The position numbers and the translations under genes were made by a program. Under the pieces are notes generated by a model, which ran no database searches, had not been told where the DNA came from, and worked only from the letters and a program-made list of their open reading frames with translations. Shown piece by piece: positions 38,358 through 47,101 of a stretch of DNA of 55,266 nt. Each line of letters opens with the position of its first letter. Within the stretch, counting starts at the first letter, position 1. Origin of the DNA: a virus; the IMG/VR virus record IMGVR_UViG_3300008108_000110, positions 1 through 55,266 of that record. One strand, given 5' to 3'.

Positions 38358-39174
38358 AATTAAAAAGCAGAAGTTCTTTACGTTGTTTTTGCTCACGCAT
38401 ATATTCTCCAACCGAACGCATCGTATAAGTGAGATCAAACTCAGCAGCGTTCCAGTCTTTAAACCTATCTTTCACAAGTTGATCCGAGTTATAACTTACC
38501 AGCATATCCATATCGTTAGAATCGCAATCAGCAGCAAACTTATCGTGATCAAATCCTTTATGCATTGATCCCTTGTTCCCATAGAGATTATCCTTAATAT
38601 CATAAGGAGGATCGAGATACATAAAAGCACCCTTGTTTCCATCCATCAGATAATCATAGGAGTAATTAGTTATACGCCACTTAGAAATTAACGCAGAATA
38701 CGCAGGCAGTTTTTCGATCCCGCGCATAGAGAAGTTGGAATTCGATGCTTGCTCTGAAAATGATGAACTCTCTGTGAGACCACTGAAACTACACTTATTG
38801 ACAACATAGAAAGCCACAGCACGATCAATACTGGGCAGAGTTTGGTCATTGACCTTCTCCTTAGAAACTAGAAAAAGTTGTCTTGCTTTATCAGGTGTAT
38901 TACAAGTACTTTTAAGAGTAGAAAGAGCATTAGACAATTCACTACCAAACATCTGGAGTTGTTGCCAGAAATTTACAAGTGGTTCATAAAGATCATTTAC
39001 CCAAATATCTAGGTTAGGATGCTTCTTAGTGACATAAATCGCAACACTTCCACCACCAAGAAATGGTTCTCGGAACTCATCATAATTGCGAAGATCGGGA
39101 AAATAAGGATCCATCTTAACGCAAGCACGAGACTTACCACCAGGATAACGAAGAGGGGTTTTAAGGGATTTCAT
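38326..39174 (-). CDS. dam: DNA adenine methyltransferase (Dam/D12 class)
   Basis: 282 aa. Motif X-like RYPGGKSRA (9-17), AdoMet motif I EPFLGGGSV (36-44), catalytic DPPYD (188-192). Complete D12-class N6-adenine methylase; target probably GATC by family, not proven. Start shares a base with the stop of the putative endonuclease gene (TGATG), so the two are made together. Confidence 0.92.
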   Translation of the reverse strand: MKSLKTPLRYPGGKSRACVKMDPYFPDLRNYDEFREPFLGGGSVAIYVTKKHPNLDIWVNDLYEPLVNFWQQLQMFGSELSNALSTLKSTCNTPDKARQLFLVSKEKVNDQTLPSIDRAVAFYVVNKCSFSGLTESSSFSEQASNSNFSMRGIEKLPAYSALISKWRITNYSYDYLMDGNKGAFMYLDPPYDIKDNLYGNKGSMHKGFDHDKFAADCDSNDMDMLVSYNSDQLVKDRFKDWNAAEFDLTYTMRSVGEYMREQKQRKELLLFNYGIEGLVKLD

Positions 39175-39716
39175 CAGAGAATCTCCAAAAGATTGTCAAG
39201 AATTTCAGCAGAACTAATATTCTTTTTTGCTGGTTTTACATTAACTGCCAACATTTTATAGTCGCCATTTTCCAATTTAAAAGTTGCGCCTGCTCCATCA
39301 CATTCTGTACGAGAATAAACAGTATCCCAATCAGTATATCCAATACTCATATTTTTAGTATCAACAAGAATCATGTATTCAAATGTTTTTTGAATATTTT
39401 CCTTTTTTAATTTTTTAATTTTATTCTTACCTGGTCGTTTGTTGATGAGAACTACTCGCTTACAACTTCCATTTTTATTAAAAAGACCCAAAGATCCTTT
39501 CATTTCATAATTTACTTTATCCGTAGAAATAAAATCTACTCCATCCATAAAATCACCAACATACTCTACTTGCCCACTACTCCATTTTGCAAAGGATTTT
39601 TCTTGCAACCAAGTTCGTAGTGTTTTAAATGCATTGGATTTCATTTGAGTTGTATTAGTTGCTTCAACACAACCAAAAAACTGTTCAAGATTAATTTTAT
39701 CAAAATTAAGTTTCAT
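39174..39716 (-). CDS. Putative restriction endonuclease-like protein
   Basis: 180 aa. GDFMDGVDFISTDKVNYEMK (54-73) gives D61-x9-E71-M-K73, the PD-(D/E)xK active-site layout, in an otherwise unassigned alpha/beta protein with VVLINKRPGKNKIKKLKKEN and YMILVDTKNMSIGYTDWDTV. Direct coupling to the methylase supports a restriction partner. Alternatively a structural gene with chance motif. No known family recognised. Confidence 0.45.
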   Translation of the reverse strand: MKLNFDKINLEQFFGCVEATNTTQMKSNAFKTLRTWLQEKSFAKWSSGQVEYVGDFMDGVDFISTDKVNYEMKGSLGLFNKNGSCKRVVLINKRPGKNKIKKLKKENIQKTFEYMILVDTKNMSIGYTDWDTVYSRTECDGAGATFKLENGDYKMLAVNVKPAKKNISSAEILDNLLEIL

Positions 39717-39737
39717 AATTAAAAAGTTAAAATAAAG

Positions 39738-39950
39738 TTATTCGAATTCAGAAGTTTTATTGGATACTTGTTTAATAGGAGTTTCGTAAGGAACAATACA
39801 AGATACTGTTATTGCAGTGGATTTTGTTGCTTCTGCCATCTTACGATATCCAGTTCCAACATAAACTTGACCACCAACTACGGCAACTGCCATAGCACCC
39901 CAAAAAATATAATACCATTGAGATTTTATTTGATGTCTGATGTTTTTCAT
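39738..39950 (-). CDS. Single-TM protein, 70 aa
   Basis: TM helix around 13-30 (YYIFWGAMAVAVVGGQVYVG) followed by a hydrophilic tail (ATKSTAITVSCIVPYETPIK). ATGA overlap with the 2OG oxygenase stop. No family recognised. Confidence 0.6.
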   Translation of the reverse strand: MKNIRHQIKSQWYYIFWGAMAVAVVGGQVYVGTGYRKMAEATKSTAITVSCIVPYETPIKQVSNKTSEFE

Positions 39951-40549
39951 ATATCTAAATTAAAAGAAAAAGTCATTCTCATTTGATTTGTTGAATCAGA
40001 TTCTGGAACATAATGCATTAAATGTGGAGGAAATAATACTATGTCTCCACTATCAACAAAAGGATACCATTCTTGATAATAGAATTCCTTTAAATTGCTT
40101 TCTTGTTGATTAGGAAAGAGTTGTGTTCTCCACAAATGCGAATCTCTTACAAAGACTGTAGAAGAAGTTGTTCTATAATAATAGATTCCAGACCAATATG
40201 GATTATTACGCCCGCAAGATCCAAAATGTGAGTGAAGTTCTTGTCCCTGATTTTCATAATAAACGTTATACCAAAACTCTATAAAGTTAGAAAAATGTGG
40301 TATTTTTAATTCATCAAATTGTTTATTGATGCAATCTTGCAAATCTTTTTTTAGGTCATCTCTAGTTCTTGCATTTATATACTTATCGTCATCTAAAATA
40401 TTTGGAAAAGTAGTATATAAATCATTTACCCATTCATTTGGTTTATTTGTAGATTTGGGTATATTTGGAAAATTATATTTTGAATGTTTATCAAATTTAA
40501 ACTGAATTACTGGAGTTGAAAAAACGTGATGTATTTTCAGTTCTGTCAT
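39947..40549 (-). CDS. 2OG-Fe(II) oxygenase
   Basis: 200 aa. Iron ligands likely H106/H108 in ELHSHFG and H179 in FPPHLMHYVPES; R191 in MRMTFSFNL binds 2-oxoglutarate. Matches the putative 2OG-Fe(II) oxygenase family common in cyanophages. Substrate unknown (protein, nucleic acid or lipid hydroxylation). Inserted between gp44 and the methylase block, ATGA overlap to gp44. Confidence 0.85.
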   Translation of the reverse strand: MTELKIHHVFSTPVIQFKFDKHSKYNFPNIPKSTNKPNEWVNDLYTTFPNILDDDKYINARTRDDLKKDLQDCINKQFDELKIPHFSNFIEFWYNVYYENQGQELHSHFGSCGRNNPYWSGIYYYRTTSSTVFVRDSHLWRTQLFPNQQESNLKEFYYQEWYPFVDSGDIVLFPPHLMHYVPESDSTNQMRMTFSFNLDI

Positions 40550-41490
40550 TTAAACTCACACTCACACATAATTTCAGTTAATGCTGCTAGGAGGTTAATT
40601 TCCTGATCAGCCACGAACGCACATTGGTATTGATACTTAGCAATAACAAGAACGGCAGCAGGGATAGATTGGGGAAGTAAGCAATCATAAAAGGCGTCAT
40701 AAATCCTGCGAAGAAGACTAGAAGCATCGTTGTCCAAGTTGGAGACCACCCACTTTCGTACTTCTGAGAAATTTTTATCTTTAAGATTTTTGATAAGTTC
40801 ATTTACAGAGATGTCTGAGAAAGATGCAAGAATACCAGAGTCAATTTTACCACCAGTAGAGTATCGTTGAATTTCATTTAAGACTCTACGGAAGTCTGGG
40901 AAATGTTTTGATACAAGTTCTGCAACGACTTTTTCATCATATTCAATCTTTTCTGCACCCAAGATTGTTTGAAGTCGTTGAAAGAAACTTCCTGCAAGTT
41001 GAACTCTTTGCTTCCCTTTGATGGTGAAGTCGATAACTGCACAACGGGAGTGAAGAGGTTCAATAATTTTGTTCTTGTAGTTACAGGTGAAGATGAATCG
41101 GCAGTTGTTATAAAATGCCTCAATATTCGCCCGTAGTAGGAGTTGTACGTCGTTCCCCGTGTTATCCGCCTCATCGATGATGATGACTTTGTGTTTAGAA
41201 GATCCCGTAAGTGAAACGGTCGAAGCGAAGTTCTTTGCTTGGTTCCGTACAGTATCCAAGAAACGTCCTTCGTCGGATCCATTGATGACATAATAATCTG
41301 CCCCCAGTTCATTACATAATGCTTTTGCAATAGTGGTTTTGCCAATACCAGGAGGTCCTGCAAGAAGAAGATTTGGGATCTCTCCTTTCTCTACAAACTC
41401 CTTAAATGTTTTTTTAGTTTCATCAGGAAGAATACAGTCATCAATTACTTGAGGACGGTATTTCTCCACAAAAAGAAATTCACTTGTCAT
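40546..41490 (-). CDS. 44: Clamp loader ATPase (T4 gp44 homologue)
   Basis: 314 aa from ATG 41490. Walker A LLAGPPGIGKTTIAKAL (about 41-57), Walker B VIIIDEADN (about 104), sensor 1 FTCNYKN and SRC motif HSRCAVIDF. AAA+ ATPase that loads clamp gp45. Two bases after the stop of the upstream gene. Confidence 0.95.
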   Translation of the reverse strand: MTSEFLFVEKYRPQVIDDCILPDETKKTFKEFVEKGEIPNLLLAGPPGIGKTTIAKALCNELGADYYVINGSDEGRFLDTVRNQAKNFASTVSLTGSSKHKVIIIDEADNTGNDVQLLLRANIEAFYNNCRFIFTCNYKNKIIEPLHSRCAVIDFTIKGKQRVQLAGSFFQRLQTILGAEKIEYDEKVVAELVSKHFPDFRRVLNEIQRYSTGGKIDSGILASFSDISVNELIKNLKDKNFSEVRKWVVSNLDNDASSLLRRIYDAFYDCLLPQSIPAAVLVIAKYQYQCAFVADQEINLLAALTEIMCECEFK

Positions 41491-41492
41491 AA

Positions 41493-42005
41493 TCAAATCC
41501 AATCAGGTTTTCTTTGGGGCATACGGAGGTAATTATCAGCGACCCAAGGTTTGGATGCGATATATTTCTTGTATGCTTCAAATGTATCAATAGTGTCGTC
41601 AAACTTCCATTCCTCAGGCATAGCACGAGCAAATGGAGTCACTTCTGTAATCTTACCCTTGGGAAACAAATAGTATGCATCAACAAGAGTCTTGTAGCAA
41701 GAGTGAGTTTTATTATACCGCAGGCAGTATTCATCAGACAAGTTCAATCCCCACTTGATCAACCAGTAGGCATTATGGATACTCTCCATTGCCCACTTGG
41801 TACAAGGATGATTGCGGAATGCTCCTTTTTCGGTTTTGTAAGGTGTTCCATCTGCCTTAGGGAGAGTACCATACCCGTGTCCCCACTTGTCTGAAGCAAC
41901 GATAGAGAGCATTTGACAGCACTCTAGAGGCATCTTGACAATATGTTTGTCGGGAAGGCAAATGGCACTCTCAGCGGGCCAAGGAGAAGTAACAAAGATG
42001 TTCAT
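41493..42005 (-). CDS. Phage hypothetical protein (DKHIVKM type), 170 aa
   Basis: ATG 42005, one base shared with the gp45 stop (TGATG). LPDKHIVKMPLECCQMLSIV, HPCTKWAMESIHNAYWLIKW and DEYCLRYNKTHSCYKTL are strongly patterned (conserved His, Lys, Trp, Cys). The D-K/Q-H start resembles T4 endonuclease V-like glycosylases (DQHL) only loosely. Always near gp45/gp44 in cyanophages as I recall. Confidence 0.6.
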   Translation of the reverse strand: MNIFVTSPWPAESAICLPDKHIVKMPLECCQMLSIVASDKWGHGYGTLPKADGTPYKTEKGAFRNHPCTKWAMESIHNAYWLIKWGLNLSDEYCLRYNKTHSCYKTLVDAYYLFPKGKITEVTPFARAMPEEWKFDDTIDTFEAYKKYIASKPWVADNYLRMPQRKPDWI

Positions 42006-42670
42006 CAACCAAAAGTAGAATCAGGTTCCAGAGCAATATGATAGGTCACATTAAATCCAGTATTCTTGAATCGTGACAAAAGTTTAGAAGAAATCACGAC
42101 CTCATAGTTTCCAGGAATAATCTTGATGTTTTCCACCTTAAAGTTGAAAGTAAATACTTCATCGGTCTCACCAACAACCACAGAGAAGTCATTAGAGGTA
42201 TCGTTTTTCTTATCACGAACAACCAGTTTCACCACACCTGCTTCACCAACCACAGACAGGTCAGGAAGTTGATAAACAGCAGCAGCTTTAAGAAGTTTAT
42301 CTAATTCTTTAGTATCAAGAAGGAAACAAACATCTTCACTTGGAAGAACAATATCTTTATCAGGAGGAGTAACAATTACATTGGGATCAGCAAAGAAATA
42401 TTTGGAACGAGATTTACCTTCTTTGATGACAACATAATTATCATTCTGAAAGTCCAGTTCTGCATTTTGGTGAAGATTGAGTCCATTCAGAAATTGATTT
42501 AGATCATAAATTCCAAAATCCTTAGGAAGTTCTTCTTCGATCGTTGCCTCTGCAAGAATATTCTTCATCACAGAAATAGTACGAAGAGAATTTCCTTGCT
42601 TGAACAGAATGGATTGATTAATAGAAGAAAAATTCTTCAAAAGAGTCAGAGTTTTATCAGAAAGTTTCAT
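42005..42670 (-). CDS. 45: Sliding clamp (T4 gp45 homologue)
   Basis: 221 aa from ATG 42670, TGATG overlap upstream. KLSDKTLTLLKNFSSINQSI and LRTISVMKNILAEATIEEEL start the first clamp domain; GNYEVVISSKLLSRFKNTGF is the last. Trimeric processivity factor for gp43, and also the mobile enhancer of gp55-dependent late transcription. Confidence 0.93.
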   Translation of the reverse strand: MKLSDKTLTLLKNFSSINQSILFKQGNSLRTISVMKNILAEATIEEELPKDFGIYDLNQFLNGLNLHQNAELDFQNDNYVVIKEGKSRSKYFFADPNVIVTPPDKDIVLPSEDVCFLLDTKELDKLLKAAAVYQLPDLSVVGEAGVVKLVVRDKKNDTSNDFSVVVGETDEVFTFNFKVENIKIIPGNYEVVISSKLLSRFKNTGFNVTYHIALEPDSTFG

Positions 42671-43158
42671 CACTTATTCTCAATAAGGTTAAGATGATTG
42701 ATCAGAAGAATAGTGTAATGTAGGACTTTAAAAAGATCAGCACGAGGAGTCCCCTTTGTATCGTACCGATCAATATACTTGGTTACATTACCTGCACAAA
42801 ATCCTTCACGACGATTGTGTTTGATCTTATCAAGAGTTTGTTCTTTACCACCACCAGTTCGATCAACATAATGTTGGCGATAAGTACTTGCGATGTACTC
42901 TTCAAGTTGCTTCAGGATTTTATCTTCATTATATTTCCAAAATCCGTTTTTGTTTGTATCTTCGGGCATAGTAAAATTAAAATTAATAGTATCAGGAGAA
43001 GAACAAGGATTACCAGTCAGACTAATTCCATCGTAGTTCCAAAAATCTTGAGATCCAACATAACTAATGGTATCAGATCCAGTAGAACCAGAAATTACGG
43101 TAAAATTATTTGAACTTGGAATTGAGTTTTGATAAGTGCTTTCAAAATTTTCAGACAT
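42670..43158 (-). CDS. DUF3310-containing protein, 162 aa
   Basis: N-terminal half is low complexity (SSNNFTVISGSTGSDTISYV). C-terminal EGFCAGNVTKYIDRYDTKGT and PRADLFKVLHYTILLINHLN fit the DUF3310 pattern (GNxxKYxxR...K...DLxKxxxY), as in T7 gp1.7, a nucleotide kinase-type protein. The long N-terminal extension is unusual. Confidence 0.7.
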   Translation of the reverse strand: MSENFESTYQNSIPSSNNFTVISGSTGSDTISYVGSQDFWNYDGISLTGNPCSSPDTINFNFTMPEDTNKNGFWKYNEDKILKQLEEYIASTYRQHYVDRTGGGKEQTLDKIKHNRREGFCAGNVTKYIDRYDTKGTPRADLFKVLHYTILLINHLNLIENK

Positions 43159-43178
43159 TTTGTTTCATAGTAAAGGAC

Positions 43179-43206
43179 AAAAAGAGGAGGCACTCTTTAC
43201 CTCCCC
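43179..43206 (-). terminator. Rho-independent terminator after cobS-like gene
   Basis: GGAGG/CCTCC stem, loop TAAAGAGTG, then TCTTTTTG on the minus strand. Confidence 0.65.
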
Positions 43207-43214
43207 ATATTCTA

Positions 43215-44342
43215 TCAGAAAGGAGTAGGTTGGTCAATATTTGGGTTATAATCAACCTGCTCAGTAGGCATCTGAAAATCAGCATCCACCTTGTCATACA
43301 GTTCCAAGAAGGATTGCTTGGTTTCATCGTCAAAGCGGTTTACACACACTTGGATTGCCTTTGCCTTATCTTGGAAGATGCTGTAGGCACGGATGATGTG
43401 AACCAGGCGGCGGGTGCTGATGATTTCCTCAATACCACCATCGTAGAAGGTCTTGCGGATAATGTCTGCCCAGTCCACCAGGCGCTTGCAGAAGTCACGG
43501 TCTTCCACACCAAGATCCAGAGCGACGCCTTCAAGGATCTTCTGCTCGGTCGCAGGGGCAGGGTAGGACTGCTCAAAGGTCACGGGGAAGCGTTCTAGGA
43601 ATGCCTCATTGAGTACATTGGTGCCGATGAAGCGACCATCATCAGAACCCTTACCCTTGGTATTTGCGGTGGCAATCACATTGAAACCAGCAGCAGGTTT
43701 TACGAAACGACCGATCTTTTTAAGGAAAACACCTTTACCCTCCAAAATAGATTGGAGACAAAGAATTTTATTAGAAGCAAGGTCGATTTCGTCAAGAAGC
43801 AGGATTGCTCCTCGCTCCAGTGCTTCCACCACAGGTCCATTATGCCAGGCAGTTTCGCCATTAACAAGACGAAAACCACCAATCAAATCATCTTCATCAG
43901 TTTCAATCGTAATATTGACGCGGATCAATTCACGTCCAAGTTGAGCACAAGATTGTTCAACCGAAAACGTTTTACCATTACCCGAAAGACCCGTAATGAA
44001 CGTCGGATAAAAGAGACGGGACTGAATAATGCGTTTAATATCTTTAAAATTACCAAACTGGACGAAGGTATCATCTTTATCGGGAATAAGATTTTGTTCC
44101 ACAGAAGGGATAGTTGAGGGAGATTGGTAGGAACGTTCAATCTCTTGAATTCGTTCCCGAGTAATTTCCATATTCCAACGACCGCGACCTACTTTAAATT
44201 GCTCCAGTCGCTTAGTTACAGTTGGGTAGGAAATACTTTTAGAAGCACAATAACCACGAACGTCAGCAGCAGTAAATTCTGTTCCGAAAGTATTTTTAAT
44301 ATCGGTAAGAATTTGATCGTCGGTCATTTGAATTCGGGACAT
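43215..44342 (-). CDS. cobS: CobS/MoxR-like AAA+ ATPase
   Basis: 375 aa from ATG 44342. N-terminal helical region, Walker A GLSGNGKT (118-125), Walker B ILLLDEIDLAS (about 183-193), AAA+ sensor VIATANTKGKGSDDGRF. Annotated as cobaltochelatase CobS in cyanophages. The partner is the HExxH/vWA protein 70 bp upstream; the pair also fits a MoxR-vWA chaperone system, so a cobalamin role is not demonstrated. Confidence 0.85.
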   Translation of the reverse strand: MSRIQMTDDQILTDIKNTFGTEFTAADVRGYCASKSISYPTVTKRLEQFKVGRGRWNMEITRERIQEIERSYQSPSTIPSVEQNLIPDKDDTFVQFGNFKDIKRIIQSRLFYPTFITGLSGNGKTFSVEQSCAQLGRELIRVNITIETDEDDLIGGFRLVNGETAWHNGPVVEALERGAILLLDEIDLASNKILCLQSILEGKGVFLKKIGRFVKPAAGFNVIATANTKGKGSDDGRFIGTNVLNEAFLERFPVTFEQSYPAPATEQKILEGVALDLGVEDRDFCKRLVDWADIIRKTFYDGGIEEIISTRRLVHIIRAYSIFQDKAKAIQVCVNRFDDETKQSFLELYDKVDADFQMPTEQVDYNPNIDQPTPF

Positions 44343-44380
44343 AATGTGAGTGGTTTGTTTCAACTGAAGTTATCATAATG

Positions 44381-44403
44381 CAAAGGGGGTCGCTTAGACC
44401 CCC
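44381..44403 (-). terminator. Rho-independent terminator
   Basis: GGGGGTC/GACCCCC stem, 5-nt loop, short TTT. Separates the vWA unit from the AAA+ gene, possibly attenuating rather than stopping. Confidence 0.6.
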
Positions 44404-44410
44404 ACAGTGG

Positions 44411-44596
44411 TCAGTTTGCCAACTGGTTCCTTAATTTATCAAGATAATCACCAGTAGCAATACGACCAATATATCCTGGATAATATTTATCCACAAGTGC
44501 TGGAATTGCCATAGCACTAATACTGTTATTACATCTAATCCATACTTCTTTAGTATCGCATTTTACTACGTGTTCAAGTGGAAATTTGGTTTTCAT
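44411..44596 (-). CDS. Small hypothetical protein, 61 aa
   Basis: MKTKFPLEHVVKCDTKEVWI then RCNNSISAMAIPALVDKYYP. Coupled by ATGA to the vWA protein. No domain recognised; may be a small partner of the AAA+/vWA pair. Confidence 0.6.
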   Translation of the reverse strand: MKTKFPLEHVVKCDTKEVWIRCNNSISAMAIPALVDKYYPGYIGRIATGDYLDKLRNQLAN

Positions 44597-46803
44597 ACAA
44601 CTAAAGAAATAAACTCACCTAGAACTTTTTTATTTAGTTTTTTGGTTTTAAGAGACTTAACAAAAGCAGATTTAATCTGAGACTTAGTTGCACACTCAGC
44701 AACTTCAAACTCAGTATCCTGAGAAAGTGCAGTGGCAGACATTCCAAAATATGCATCATAACCAGATTTAGTGATAGTAAAACTCTTTAGTTTCTTCCAA
44801 TCACTTTGGATTTTCTCATATTCTTTATCATTATAAGAGTGATACATTTGCACAAACCTGCTCATATTGCGACCTTCGAGAACACGAATACCGATGAAGT
44901 TTGTAGTGGAAAACTTATCCTTTAGATTTTTGAGTAGAACATCGGTGAATTCATGATACCCATACCCAAACCTATAAGTAGTTCCCAATTTTCGATCACG
45001 AAGAAATGTACTCATTGGATGAATATATCCAGTTCCAAGACGAGGTTCTTTTTCCCAATGGCGAATTACTTCTTTATGGTGAACAAGTTGATTTGCTTCA
45101 CCGTCAGTAAGAACAATACATTGAACTTTCTGAAGTTTATTTTCCTTTTGAAACTTAGGAAGAATTTGATGAAGAGTAATGAGTGCCTCATTCAAGGGAG
45201 TTCCAGAAAGACTCATACGATTAGAATAAGTATATGAACAACGATATGGATTTTCAAAACAAAAGGCAAGACGCCAAATATTAAGCATCTGATGTTCTAG
45301 AGCACCACCAGAAACTTTACTGGTAAGAATATTCATCATTGAAAATGTCTCATCTACACAAATTAAACCATCCCGTTTTTTGTAATGAGGAGTTCGATCT
45401 GCAGCGAGATAACGGTCATTCTCATAATCATACTCACCACGACGCCATTCGCTAGTAAAAGCATAAACCTCAAAAGGAATAGAAACTTTCTTGCAGAACC
45501 AAACAAGGTTAAAAAGTTGCTTGCAAGTATCAAGCATCACATCAGCCATAGATCCGCTCCAGTCCAGAACAAACACCAGACCGTGATTCTTACCATCAGG
45601 AATTACAGAAACTTTCTTGAACAAGTCTTCATTGTACTTGTAAGTATGCAGACGAGTGGTATCAAGAATACCAGTACGAGCAGTTGAAGCACGAGAATAC
45701 TGATCTGCTGCCTTACGACACTCAAACTCTTTAACAAGATAATTGACTTCTTTCTGAGCAGAGGACTTGAGCTTCTTAAATTCTGTATCAGATTCTTTAT
45801 AGATATCACGAGTTGGTACTTTCTGTGTATTTGCAGCATTGTTGTAAATTTTTTGTTGATGATTAAAAGAATCATCAATGTCTTTATGAACATCGGAGTT
45901 TTTACCGATAATTGTGTTCAAATTTACTTCAGGAATTTCAATATAAACATTTTCATATCCATCAGCATTTACAAGATCCTTAATTTTATCTTCAAAAGAT
46001 TCTGCAGTCCGAACTTCTGGATCTTCATCTTTTTTATTTGATTCGAAGTTAGTTTGATCTCCCTGAGCAGTTCCACCATAAGATTCATCAGGTTGTTGTG
46101 GTTGAGATTGACTATCACCTTCTTGTTGTTCGGATTGAGAGTCATTATTCTCAATCATTTCATTTGCAGGAGACTGGGAATTTCCTTGCATTTCGTGCGA
46201 ATCAAAATCAGCAACCTTTTGTTGTTCATTTTCTTTCTTGCAATACTTGTAAAGTTCTTCAGCGGCAATCAAAGTGTCTACAAAACTTTCGCAAGCACCA
46301 ATCAAATTAACAAGTTCTTGTTCTTCAGGTTTGAAGTCTATGTTAATAAAGTTACCAATCTTGTAGTAAAGATTAACACGGTCAGCAAGATTAAAAGTAG
46401 AGATATCGTCATCAGCAACTTGGAAGAAGTCTTCTTCATTAAGTTCTTTATATCCATTGAAGAAAGTCTTGGCAAGTCCAGCATACTTTCTTTTCATTAG
46501 TTTCTCGATACGAACATCCTCAACCACATTCACAAACTGAGAAGGAACTTTTACCTTTTCAGTCCAGTCCTCATCAGGAGTATAAAGAGCATGACCTACT
46601 TCATGACCCACCAAAAGATCATATACAACACCGCTTGCCTTTTCCCACAAAGGGAGAGTCAGAACGCGAGTATGAACGTTAAAGCAAGCAGTGGGAACTT
46701 TTTTATGCTCTACCACGAGATCTTCAGTGGCAAGCAGTTTAGCAAGTTGAGATTTGATTTCGTGGCGAATTGGCATTGGATGTGTTTCGTATGCAAATAT
46801 CAT
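44593..46803 (-). CDS. HExxH metallopeptidase-like/vWA (CobT-like) protein
   Basis: 736 aa. HEVGH at 67-71 in LLVGHEVGHALYTPDED is a zinc-protease-type HExxH. A long acidic Gln/Ser/Asp region (about 205-270) follows. C-terminal von Willebrand A domain with MIDAS FVLDWSGSMADVMLDT (about 415) and TDGEANQ (about 570). CobT of cobaltochelatase has a similar vWA end. Partner of the AAA+ gene. ATPase-plus-vWA modules remodel protein complexes; the substrate is unknown. Confidence 0.75.
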   Translation of the reverse strand: MIFAYETHPMPIRHEIKSQLAKLLATEDLVVEHKKVPTACFNVHTRVLTLPLWEKASGVVYDLLVGHEVGHALYTPDEDWTEKVKVPSQFVNVVEDVRIEKLMKRKYAGLAKTFFNGYKELNEEDFFQVADDDISTFNLADRVNLYYKIGNFINIDFKPEEQELVNLIGACESFVDTLIAAEELYKYCKKENEQQKVADFDSHEMQGNSQSPANEMIENNDSQSEQQEGDSQSQPQQPDESYGGTAQGDQTNFESNKKDEDPEVRTAESFEDKIKDLVNADGYENVYIEIPEVNLNTIIGKNSDVHKDIDDSFNHQQKIYNNAANTQKVPTRDIYKESDTEFKKLKSSAQKEVNYLVKEFECRKAADQYSRASTARTGILDTTRLHTYKYNEDLFKKVSVIPDGKNHGLVFVLDWSGSMADVMLDTCKQLFNLVWFCKKVSIPFEVYAFTSEWRRGEYDYENDRYLAADRTPHYKKRDGLICVDETFSMMNILTSKVSGGALEHQMLNIWRLAFCFENPYRCSYTYSNRMSLSGTPLNEALITLHQILPKFQKENKLQKVQCIVLTDGEANQLVHHKEVIRHWEKEPRLGTGYIHPMSTFLRDRKLGTTYRFGYGYHEFTDVLLKNLKDKFSTTNFIGIRVLEGRNMSRFVQMYHSYNDKEYEKIQSDWKKLKSFTITKSGYDAYFGMSATALSQDTEFEVAECATKSQIKSAFVKSLKTKKLNKKVLGEFISLVV

Positions 46804-46804
46804 A

Positions 46805-46831
46805 CAAAAAAAGGAGGCATTTCAACCTCCT
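46805..46831 (-). terminator. Rho-independent terminator
   Basis: AGGAGG/CCTCCT stem with 8-nt loop and seven T, followed at once by TATGAT and the vWA gene ATG. A second hairpin (GGACA/TGTCC) is just upstream. Confidence 0.75.
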
Positions 46832-46858
46832 AATGGACAGTTTAAAAAGTGTCCTCTA

Positions 46859-47089
46859 CTAGTCCTTAGTCGCATTAGCAAAATCTTCTACGCCTTTTCT
46901 AAATTCCCTTTCCTTATCGGATAAATCGTTAAAACGTTTTCTAGCAAGTTTAGCAGTTTTTTGTGCCTTAACATCAGTTGTTGCACTACGTTGCTGAAGA
47001 TCTTTAAGTCTATCACCAAGATCTTTTACACGATTTTCATTTATATTATTTGCGGTTTCTATAAATTGATTAAAGGTTTTATACTTCAT
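46859..47089 (-). CDS. Small helical protein with KTFNQFIETA leader, 76 aa
   Basis: MKYKTFNQFIETANNINENR then heavily charged helix (DLGDRLKDLQQRSATTDVKA). The leader resembles T4 capsid-targeting sequences. Late promoter 21 nt upstream and terminator behind it make it a single-gene late unit, as expected for an internal head protein. Confidence 0.6.
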   Translation of the reverse strand: MKYKTFNQFIETANNINENRVKDLGDRLKDLQQRSATTDVKAQKTAKLARKRFNDLSDKEREFRKGVEDFANATKD

Positions 47090-47101
47090 TTTACCTTCGT
47101 T

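Noticed and set aside
38326-38438. Upstream extension of gp62 to 38438
   Set aside because: Residues before MELKDWLN are antisense-like translation of dam codons and not part of the gp62 family pattern.
43110-43598. Long plus-strand frames here and at 46054-46500, 32781-33197, 22211-22687
   Set aside because: All are antisense shadows of strong minus-strand genes with no ribosome site and no domain.
43215-44342. Cobalamin biosynthesis by CobS
   Set aside because: Family name kept for orientation, but only the AAA+ part is visible and the partner has an extra HExxH domain; no other cobalamin gene in window, so pathway claim not made.
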